NCBI RefSeq assembly: GCF_904848585.1
Contig: NZ_CAJHCR010000006.1
Coordinates: 62,001-126,000, forward strand
Origin: Paraburkholderia kirstenboschensis
GTDB taxonomy: Bacteria; Pseudomonadota; Gammaproteobacteria; Burkholderiales; Burkholderiaceae
Direction of reading: 5' to 3'
DNA length: 64,000 nucleotides
A program made the position numbers and the translations under genes. Below, piece after piece: positions 53,924 through 60,916 of this stretch (positions are counted from its first letter, which is position 1; each line of letters opens with the position of its first letter). The notes beneath the pieces were generated by a model that searched no databases, was not told the DNA's origin, and saw nothing but the letters and a program-made list of their open reading frames with translations.

Positions 53924-54886
53924 ATGAACATTCAGAACATGAGAATTATTTCATTTCTTTCGCTTATCACGTGCGGTTTGATCGGCGTTGTCGACTGTGG
54001 GTCGGCGCATGAAACCTTGCACTATGGCAACGTAAAAATATACTACGACGCTCTGCTGCATCCGCGGTGTGACTTATTTCTGCGGCATCAAGTTGGAGAT
54101 ATGGAGGAGGGATATCGCCTGGGGGACAAATTGGCTGAGGAGAATCAAGCGGATAACTTTCCACAAGGGTATAAATATGCTCCTCCATCGCTTTGCACCA
54201 AGTTCAGAAGTTCACCCGACAGTGCAATAATATATAGAACGAAAAAATCCAAAGAAAACATTTACAAGAAGGATCTAATTTCTCTCGATGAAATGACTCC
54301 ATGGAACGGCCACCCTCCATTTCGTGTAAGATTTGAAATAACACCGGCAAATGGCGTACTCGACGAGGATGTTGATCGGCCATACTTTCCCTATAATCCC
54401 GTCAACAAGATCTCTAATTACATTCTTATTAACAGTCAGAGCCAGGAATTAAGTATAAAGAGTGGGAAAAAGACCGGGTACCGCTTTTTTAAATTTACGG
54501 ATAGATGCTATTTGGCAACAGAAAAAAAACCCCGTGTATATAAATATGAAACTTTATGTGTGCATGCTGGCGGTCCGGCTTACGCCTTGCCCTCAACGGT
54601 CAACACAACGAGTCGCCCATGGATCAATATCACGAGCCAGAATACCGTTGGGCAAGACTGGTTAATGCCCGCCTCAAATGTCGAGATCGACGGCTCCTCC
54701 CCCGTCAAGCCATTTATCTACTCGGATTTTCCGATTAATGATAATGGCCGGGTCACCCAGGGGCATGCGATGTGCATGGCCGACTGCGCGCCCGGCATGC
54801 TGTTTCGGGTACTTCACAAAGACGAAAGCATCTGGGGCGCTTCGGGCAAACCGCCTGCGCCTGGCGCGAAGGTCAAACCGTTTTGA
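53924..54886 (+). CDS. Secreted cysteine-containing protein, candidate immunity protein
   Basis: Encodes 320 aa. The N-terminus is a signal peptide (IISFLSLITCGLIGVVDC), so it is exported, matching a periplasmic peptidoglycan target. About two thirds of the gene is visibly AT-rich, unlike its surroundings, while the last 215 bp are GC-rich. Cysteines in HPRCDLFLRH, DRCYLATEKKP and AMCMADCAPG also occur in the second copy downstream. The family is not recognised. It starts 11 bp after the peptidase stop, a typical effector-immunity order. The immunity role is inferred. Confidence 0.65.
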   Translation: MNIQNMRIISFLSLITCGLIGVVDCGSAHETLHYGNVKIYYDALLHPRCDLFLRHQVGDMEEGYRLGDKLAEENQADNFPQGYKYAPPSLCTKFRSSPDSAIIYRTKKSKENIYKKDLISLDEMTPWNGHPPFRVRFEITPANGVLDEDVDRPYFPYNPVNKISNYILINSQSQELSIKSGKKTGYRFFKFTDRCYLATEKKPRVYKYETLCVHAGGPAYALPSTVNTTSRPWINITSQNTVGQDWLMPASNVEIDGSSPVKPFIYSDFPINDNGRVTQGHAMCMADCAPGMLFRVLHKDESIWGASGKPPAPGAKVKPF

Positions 54887-54894
54887 ATGAGCGG
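54680..54894 (+). repeat. Direct repeat A, copy 1 (3' end of immunity-like gene)
   Basis: This 215-bp segment encodes VEIDGSSPVKP through the C-terminus plus 8 bp after the stop. It aligns without gaps to 55935-56149. Identity is high, whereas the rest of the two genes is much more divergent. Confidence 0.9.
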
Positions 54895-55201
54895 CAGAGC
54901 TGGACATGGTGATTCATGTTCATGGCGCCCGATGCTGGGTTCCCGACTGCACAGAATGGGCGTGGCGCTGGACGTCACGCACTTCGATGATGCCGATGAG
55001 AACATTCATTTTACGATTCATAATCATGACCACCACGATAGAAATAATCCGTTTCCGGTTAATCCTGGCGGCCAGAAACTCTCGGCCCTATACCGTGAGT
55101 TGAGAGCGGACCAGCAAACGATGCCGGCAGGGGTCTATACACCATAGCTTAACAGGGTGATACCGCATGACACGCATATGCATGTCACGGTCAAAGAGTA
55201 A
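54887..55201 (+). pseudogene. Truncated second copy of the LAS-peptidase C-terminus with internal amber codon
   Basis: From 54919 to 55201 this aligns without gaps to 53630-53912, the C-terminal half of the peptidase gene. The first 80 codons of the effector are missing. Codon TGG (Trp155 in the intact copy, 53856-53858) is TAG at 55145-55147, so the open frame ends VYTP. The remaining codons, including the HMHVTV zinc site, lie after the stop. The HRMGVALD part is kept. It cannot make an active enzyme without readthrough and an N-terminal partner. An ATG at 54887 opens the frame, but translation is doubtful. Confidence 0.85.
54919..55201 (+). repeat. Direct repeat B, copy 2 (copy 1 at 53630-53912)
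   Basis: Both copies are 283 bp and colinear with no indels, and share long identical runs. Copy 2 begins 24 bp after the end of repeat A copy 1, so the effector-immunity unit appears tandemly duplicated with loss of the effector's 5' half. Confidence 0.9.
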
Positions 55202-55221
55202 ATTCCGTTTCCTGACGGCAC

Positions 55222-56141
55222 ATGAATGGATTGGCTATGATTATTAAAAAGTCTGCTATTTTTATTCTTGCAGGATGTGTCCTGCTAGGAATTTCGAGAA
55301 TCGGTACTGCCAATGAAAAAGTGGTGAATTTTAATGGAAAAAAGTTTATTATAATGAACTTTTGCAACCACGGTGTTCATTGTTTCTTCGGCATCCACTT
55401 GATGAATTTAAGAGTGGATTCGGCGCAACCTCCGATGAAGTGTGCCAAAGATATCGCTCTTCGAAAGAGAATGACATTCTTTATTCATTCGTTGCACAGG
55501 GGAAGCCGCCCATTATTGGAAGGAAAAAAGACTTCGTTTCTTTGGATGAGATGTTCCCATGGGAAGGGCCACCTCCATTTCGGGCAAGATTTGACATCGG
55601 CTTTGCAAGCGACGATCCCGATCCCGATATTAACCCTTCCTATCTACCCTATGTCGAAACAAACAGAATCAACAATTATGTCATGATAGACAATTCTGGC
55701 TATGAAATAGGTCTCGCCACCGGAAAGCGAACGGGTTATCGGTTTTATCAATTCCAGGATATGTGTTATCTAGCCTCAGAAAAAAAGCCTCGGGCATACA
55801 AATATCTTACCCCATGTGTGCTTACGAAAAATCCCGATAACGGATTCCCGAAAGCCGTTGATACGGTCAGCCATCCATGGATCAACATCATGGAACGCAA
55901 TACGATCGCACTGGATGAGCAAATGCCGAGTAGTGTCGAGATCGACGGCTCCTCCCCCGTCAAGCCGCTGATCTACTCGGATTTTCCGATTAACGACAAT
56001 GGCCGGGTCACCCAGGGGCGTGCGATGTGCATGGCCGACTGCGCGCCCGGCATGCTGTTAAAGCTGCTTCATAAAGGTCAGAGCATCTGGGGAGCCTCAG
56101 GAAAACCGCCTGCACCGGCCCAGAAGGTCAAACCGTTCTGA
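55222..56141 (+). pseudogene. Second immunity-like gene, frameshifted at an A6 run
   Basis: A signal peptide (MIIKKSAIFILAGCVLLGIS) starts one frame (55222 or 55237). The rest of the protein, similar to the gene at 53924, continues in the -1 frame from about 55344 to 56141. The switch falls at GGA AAA AAG (55336-55344), which contains the heptamer A AAA AAG in the correct phase. Reading back one base gives VYYNELLQPRC, aligning with IYYDALLHPRC of copy 1. It is therefore a one-base deletion (pseudogene), programmed -1 frameshifting, phase variation or a sequencing error. Cysteines in QPRCSLFLRH, DMCYLASEKKP and AMCMADCAPG are conserved. Confidence 0.85.
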
Positions 56142-56149
56142 ACGAGCGG
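55935..56149 (+). repeat. Direct repeat A, copy 2
   Basis: Matches 54680-54894 over 215 bp without gaps, covering the C-terminal 68 codons of the immunity-like gene, its stop and the next 8 bp. Confidence 0.9.
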
Positions 56150-56181
56150 AGGATTAGTTTAATCGTTAAGCAGACAAAAAC

Positions 56182-56366
56182 ATGATCGATCTCATCCGAC
56201 CTGTTGGCACCGCGGACGATGGCGGCACAATCATCCCCGTCTCGATACCATGCGCCACGGCAGCGTCTTCGCGGCCCGCCAAGCCGACCAAGTGACGCGC
56301 CCATGGCACTCGGACGTGCGGCGCAACCTTGCTCCTTCAAGGTGAGAGCTACCCACCAACCGCCCC
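56182..56366 (+). pseudogene. Degenerate PAAR-like remnant
   Basis: ATG at 56182 opens MIDLIRPVGTADDGGT, resembling the start of PAAR-domain spike tips. The likeness continues in a -1 frame from 56241 with DTMRHGSVFAARQADQVTRP, where PAAR proteins usually have HGG..., then GDxVxCP. It then shifts again to LLLQGES near 56328-56345. At least two frame changes make it non-functional. Matching was by eye, so the assignment is tentative, but it fits the end of a vgrG island. Confidence 0.45.
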
Positions 56367-57122
56367 CTACGCCGCCGCGAGAACCCCATCCACAAACCGC
56401 ACCACTTCCCGCTGCCGCTCAGCAAACGCCTCCCCAATCATCACCAAACTCGGCTGCGAAGCATCGACCCACCTTTGCGCTTCGCCAGCAGCAAGCTTTT
56501 CGAGCGTCAGCGTCAACATCCGCTCACGCTCGGTACTGCAAGCCTCGACAATCGCGACAGGCGTGGAAACGGGCTTGCCTGCATCGATCAATTGCTGCGC
56601 AATTTCAACGCCGCTATCACGGCCCATGTAAAACACGAGCGAATCGGCGTTCACCTGCTCGCGAATTTCATCTGAGCCGGGCGCGCGGCTAAACGTCGCC
56701 AGCGCGACACTGCGCGATACGCCGCGCAACGTCAACGAGCGCTTCAGCGAAGCCGCGCTAGCCAACGCCGCCGTAATGCCAGGCACCACCTCATAGTCGA
56801 TGCCGGCCGCCTCGAGAGCGCGCATCTCTTCATCGGCGCGGCCGAATAGCATCGGATCGCCGCCCTTCAGGCGCACCACCACCCCGTGCTCCAAAGCGGC
56901 GTCCACGATCTGCTTGTTGATGAACTGCTGCGCCGTCGATAGCTGTCCGCAGCGCTTGCCCACCGCAATCCGGCGCGCGGTGGACGGCGCGTAGTCGAGC
57001 ATCGCGGGCTCGACGAGCGCGTCGTGCAGAACCACATCGGCGGTCGCGAGCAGCCGCGCGCCGCGCACCGTAATCAGGTCCGCAGCGCCCGGTCCAGCAC
57101 CGATCAGATAAACCTTACCCAT
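56367..57122 (-). CDS. cobA: Uroporphyrinogen-III C-methyltransferase
   Basis: Encodes 251 aa. GKVYLIGAGPGAADLITVRG is the SAM-dependent tetrapyrrole methylase start. RLKGGDPMLFGRADEEM and VVPGITAALASAASLKRSLT complete the signature. It makes precorrin-2 from uroporphyrinogen III, the branch point to sirohaem and B12. It follows cysN by 53 bp in the cys unit, so supplying sirohaem to CysI is its likely job here. Confidence 0.95.
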   Translation of the reverse strand: MGKVYLIGAGPGAADLITVRGARLLATADVVLHDALVEPAMLDYAPSTARRIAVGKRCGQLSTAQQFINKQIVDAALEHGVVVRLKGGDPMLFGRADEEMRALEAAGIDYEVVPGITAALASAASLKRSLTLRGVSRSVALATFSRAPGSDEIREQVNADSLVFYMGRDSGVEIAQQLIDAGKPVSTPVAIVEACSTERERMLTLTLEKLAAGEAQRWVDASQPSLVMIGEAFAERQREVVRFVDGVLAAA

Positions 57123-57175
57123 TTGCCTCAGCCTGTTCGTCAGGGGCGTTCGCGGTGCGCGGCTGCGCCAATCAT

Positions 57176-58489
57176 TTACGCGGAAAACGCCCGGATCATT
57201 CCGGCCGCGACGGTGTGATGCGTCGCTTCGTCGATCAGCACGAAGGCGCCCGTGCCCTGATGCGAGTCATACACGTCGCACACCAACGGCTTTTGCAACG
57301 TCAACGCCACGCGGCCGATGTCGTTCATCGCCAATTCGCGACGATCGGTCGACTGCGACAGCGTATGCACGTCGAGCACTTCCTTGATCGAACCGATGCG
57401 CGCGAACACCGTATTGGTGGTCTGCTTCAGCAGATACTTGCGTTGCGTGGAAAGCGGCGTGTCGTCGAACCAGCACAGGTCGGCTTCGAGTTTCTTCGCC
57501 GGCTCCGGGGCCGCTTCGCGCAACACGAACGTGTCGCCGCGCGACACGTCCACGTCTTCCGCGAGGCGGAGCGTCACCGTTTGACCGGCGAACGCGCGAT
57601 CCACCTGCGCCGTGCCGCCGACCACCGGCGCGATGATCTCGGCAACCGTCGCTTCGCGGTTGGCCGGCAACACGACGATCGTGTCGCCCACCTTGACCTC
57701 GCCCGCTTCCACACGGCCCATGTAGCCGCGAAAATCGTCTGCCTGGCTGCCGTCCTGGCGCGCCACCCATTGCACCGGGAAACGCAGCGCCTGGCCCGTC
57801 GGCACTTCGACCGGCAGCGCTTCGAGCAGATCGAGCAGCGGCTCGCCCGCATACCACGGCATGCTTTCGCTGGCCGTCACGATGTTGTCGCCCTTCAGCG
57901 CCGACACCGGCACGAAGCGCACATTGCTCAAGCCGAGCTGACGTGCGAGATCGACATACGCGTCGCGAATCTCGTCGAAACGCGCTTCGCTATATTCGAC
58001 CAGATCCATCTTGTTGATCGCAACGATCACATGCTGCAAACCGAGCAGCTTCACGATTGCGCTATGACGCTTGGTTTGCGGCAGCAGTTGTGCGACGCCG
58101 TCGACAAACGTCACGCGCGTTGCGTCGACGAGAATGATCGCCGCGTGCGCGGTCGACGCGCCGGTCACCATGTTGCGCGTGTACTGCTCGTGGCCCGGCG
58201 TATCGGCGATGATGAACTTGCGCTTCGCGGTCGCGAAGTAGCGATATGCGACGTCGATCGTGATGCCCTGCTCGCGTTCCGCTTCGAGACCGTCTGTCAG
58301 CAGCGACAGATCGATTTCGTCGCCCACAGTGCGCTTATTCTTCGCGCGCGACAGTGCGGAAAGCTGATCGCTCAAAACGGCCTTGCTGTCGTACAGCAGG
58401 CGGCCGATCAACGTGCTCTTGCCGTCGTCCACGCTGCCAGCGGTGATGAAGCGAAGCACGCCGAGGTCTTCCGGTTGATGAATATTCAT
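57176..58489 (-). CDS. cysN: Sulfate adenylyltransferase subunit 1 (GTPase)
   Basis: Encodes 437 aa. The EF-Tu-like GTPase domain shows FITAGSVDDGKSTLIGRLLY (near 15-34), DTPGHEQYTRNMVTGAS and NKMDL, followed by two beta-barrel domains. It couples GTP hydrolysis to APS synthesis with CysD. It does not carry a fused CysC APS-kinase domain, which agrees with the APS-type reductase CysH upstream. It is 20 bp after cysD. Confidence 0.95.
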   Translation of the reverse strand: MNIHQPEDLGVLRFITAGSVDDGKSTLIGRLLYDSKAVLSDQLSALSRAKNKRTVGDEIDLSLLTDGLEAEREQGITIDVAYRYFATAKRKFIIADTPGHEQYTRNMVTGASTAHAAIILVDATRVTFVDGVAQLLPQTKRHSAIVKLLGLQHVIVAINKMDLVEYSEARFDEIRDAYVDLARQLGLSNVRFVPVSALKGDNIVTASESMPWYAGEPLLDLLEALPVEVPTGQALRFPVQWVARQDGSQADDFRGYMGRVEAGEVKVGDTIVVLPANREATVAEIIAPVVGGTAQVDRAFAGQTVTLRLAEDVDVSRGDTFVLREAAPEPAKKLEADLCWFDDTPLSTQRKYLLKQTTNTVFARIGSIKEVLDVHTLSQSTDRRELAMNDIGRVALTLQKPLVCDVYDSHQGTGAFVLIDEATHHTVAAGMIRAFSA

Positions 58490-58509
58490 AATTACATTGC
58501 CTCGTGTGC

Positions 58510-59472
58510 TTAGAAATAACCCTGCTTCTTACGCTGTTCCATCGCGGCTTCGGAGACCTGATCGTCCATCCGCGTCGCGCCGCGTTCCGTGATTTCGGTC
58601 ACGGCCGTTTCGGCGATGATCTTCTCCAGATCGTCCGCGTCGCTCTCAACCGGGCACGTGCAGCTAATGTCACCGACCGTGCGGAAACGCACCTGCGCCG
58701 TTTCGCTGACTTCGCCTTCGCGCATCGGCGTGAGCGGCGTGACCGGCACGAGCAGGCCATTGCGTCGCACGATCTCGCGTTGATGCGCGTAGTAGATCGA
58801 CGGCAGTTCGAGCTTTTCGCGGGCGATGTATTGCCACACGTCGAGTTCGGTCCAGTTCGAGATCGGGAACACGCGCAGATGCTCGCCGTTGTGCAGACGC
58901 GCGTTGAACAGGCTCCACAGTTCCGGGCGTTGCGCTTTCGGATCCCACTGGCCGAACTCATCGCGGAACGAGAAAATGCGCTCTTTCGCACGGGCTTTTT
59001 CTTCGTCACGGCGCGCGCCGCCGATCAGCGCGGTGTAACCGTGCTGTTCGATGGTTTCGAGCAACGTCACAGCTTGCGCCGCGTTGCGCGAATCCGTTTC
59101 ACGGCGCAAACGCACCGTACCGCGCTTGATCGAATCTTCAACGTGGCCGACCACCAGTTCCGCGCCGATCTCTTTCGCGCGACGGTCGCGGAAGTCGATC
59201 ACTTCGTCGTAGTTATGACCGGTGTCGATATGCACGAGCGGGAACGGCAGCACGGTCTTGCGATTTGCGCCGATGCCGAAGGCCTTCAGCGCGAGCGCGA
59301 GCACGACGACCGAATCCTTGCCGCCCGAAAACAGCAGCGCCGGCTTGCTGCATTCGGCAACCAGTTCGCGCAGGATGTGAATCGACTCGGCTTCGAGCCA
59401 ATCGAGGTGATCCATCCGGTTCGCCGTGTTGGCAAGCGGAGCGTTGACAGTGGAATCGAGCGTGGTGCTCAT
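58510..59472 (-). CDS. cysD: Sulfate adenylyltransferase subunit 2
   Basis: Encodes 320 aa from ATG at 59472. The PP-loop SGGKDSVVV is at 49-57, with PFPLVHIDTGHNYDEVIDFR, GGARRDEEKARAKERIFSFR and a C-terminal MEQRKKQGYF. It activates sulfate with ATP to adenosine 5'-phosphosulfate together with CysN. It is 124 bp after cysH on the same strand. The longer upstream frame was rejected. Confidence 0.95.
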   Translation of the reverse strand: MSTTLDSTVNAPLANTANRMDHLDWLEAESIHILRELVAECSKPALLFSGGKDSVVVLALALKAFGIGANRKTVLPFPLVHIDTGHNYDEVIDFRDRRAKEIGAELVVGHVEDSIKRGTVRLRRETDSRNAAQAVTLLETIEQHGYTALIGGARRDEEKARAKERIFSFRDEFGQWDPKAQRPELWSLFNARLHNGEHLRVFPISNWTELDVWQYIAREKLELPSIYYAHQREIVRRNGLLVPVTPLTPMREGEVSETAQVRFRTVGDISCTCPVESDADDLEKIIAETAVTEITERGATRMDDQVSEAAMEQRKKQGYF

Positions 59473-59596
59473 GTTTGGGTCCTTCGTTGAGTCGCTTGTC
59501 GAGCGGTTGCCCGTGAAAGCGCTGATATTCAATTCGGTATGTGCGGCGCGAAGCGGCAAAGCCAAGCCCTCGACGCCACACAAATCAGGCAATGCG

Positions 59597-60349
59597 TCAG
59601 GCCGGAGCGTTCTCGCCGCGGTCGACCGCAATCGGCGTAATCGTCGTGATATGGAGTCCGCATTCCTTCGTATCGCGCGATTCCCACCACCAGCGTCCCG
59701 CCCGGCTATCTTCGCCCGGACGCACCGCACGCGTGCAAGGCTCGCAGCCAATGCTCGGATAACCGCGCGCATGCAGCGGATTCACCGGCACGTCGAAGGC
59801 TTTCAGATAGTCCCAGACCTCGGCTTCGGTCCAGTCGGTCAGCGGATTGAACTTCGCGATGTTGCGCGCGGCGTCGTGTTCTTCCTCGTGCAATTCGGCA
59901 CGCGTCACCGACTGCTCGCGACGCTGGCCCGTCACCCATGCGCTGACGTCCGACAGCGCGCGGTTCAGCGGCTCGACCTTGCGAATTTCGCAGCAGCGCT
60001 TGCGCAGATCGACGCTCTCATAGAAAGCGTTCAGACCATGCGAGCCGACGTATTCGTCAATCGCGGCAGCCTGCGGATGAAACTGCTCGATGTCGTAGCC
60101 GTAGCGCTCTTTCACACGGTCGATCATGCCGAGCGTCTCAGCATGCAAGCGGCCCGTGTTCAACGAGAAGACGCCGATCTTCACGCCGCGCGACAGAATC
60201 GCGTGCGTGAGCAACATGTCTTCGGCGGCGAGACTGCTTGCGAGCTTCACGTTGGCGTGACGAGCGGCGATCGAATCGAGCAGCGCATCAAGGCGTTCGA
60301 CCTTCGCGGCGAGTTCCGGTGTGAGCGACTGCAACGAGGCGGCGCTCAT
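59597..60349 (-). CDS. cysH: Adenosine-5'-phosphosulfate reductase (4Fe-4S type)
   Basis: Encodes 250 aa from ATG at 60349. Cluster cysteines C119/C120 (RKRCCEIRKVEPL) and C202/C205 (IGCEPC) show the APS-reducing class rather than the PAPS class. The catalytic C230 is in KECGLH. It reduces APS to sulfite, bypassing APS kinase. Its start overlaps the end of the DUF934 gene by 4 bp. Confidence 0.95.
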   Translation of the reverse strand: MSAASLQSLTPELAAKVERLDALLDSIAARHANVKLASSLAAEDMLLTHAILSRGVKIGVFSLNTGRLHAETLGMIDRVKERYGYDIEQFHPQAAAIDEYVGSHGLNAFYESVDLRKRCCEIRKVEPLNRALSDVSAWVTGQRREQSVTRAELHEEEHDAARNIAKFNPLTDWTEAEVWDYLKAFDVPVNPLHARGYPSIGCEPCTRAVRPGEDSRAGRWWWESRDTKECGLHITTITPIAVDRGENAPA

Positions 60350-60894
60350 GCCGGGACCTTTTCCGAAGCAGAGGCCGAAGCAGCGCGGCGACGGAACAAC
60401 GGCGATGGCTCGTCGAACGCGCCCTGGTATTGCACGGTGAAGTCGTCGAATGCTTTCAGCGCGTCGCTGATGTCCTTGTCCGCGCGCACTGCGAAAGCGT
60501 CGAAGCCGCAACGGAACATCAAACGCACCTGGTCGCGCAGCACGTCGCCGATCGCGCGCAGCTCGCCCTTGTAGCCATAGCGCTCACGCAGCAGGCGACC
60601 GATGCTATAGCCGCGGCCGTCACGGAACACCGGGAAGTCCACGGCGATCACCGCGACCTTGTCGAAGTCGCCGGCAATGTCCGCCGGCTCGCTGTCCGGC
60701 GCGAGCCACACGCCGAGTTCGGCGGCACTGCGCGAAGCGCTCAATGCATCGTGCTCCGCCTGCCACAACGCGAGCGGCACCAGCACGCGGCCAGCCGGCA
60801 GTTCGTTCACCGCGGGCAGCGAGCCGTCTTCCGCCGGGCGCACGAGCGCCCAGTCATCGTTGACGATCGCGCGGTTCTTGATGATAGAAGCCAT
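60346..60894 (-). CDS. DUF934 family protein of the sulfate assimilation operon
   Basis: Encodes 182 aa from ATG at 60894. It has the DUF934 pattern: ELPAGRVLVPLALWQ, VIAVDFPVFRDGRGYSIGRL, ELRAIGDVLRDQVRLMFRCG and FDAFAVRADKD. The family is nearly always encoded between cysI and cysH and is thought to assist the sulfite reductase, possibly in electron transfer. The mechanism is unknown. It is 22 bp after cysI. Confidence 0.9.
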   Translation of the reverse strand: MASIIKNRAIVNDDWALVRPAEDGSLPAVNELPAGRVLVPLALWQAEHDALSASRSAAELGVWLAPDSEPADIAGDFDKVAVIAVDFPVFRDGRGYSIGRLLRERYGYKGELRAIGDVLRDQVRLMFRCGFDAFAVRADKDISDALKAFDDFTVQYQGAFDEPSPLFRRRAASASASEKVPA

Positions 60895-60916
60895 CTGTTC
60901 TGTATCCTTTGCGCGG

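Noticed and set aside
57155..58513. A 452-codon plus-strand frame opposite cysN
   Set aside because: Antisense shadow of cysN; no family resemblance.
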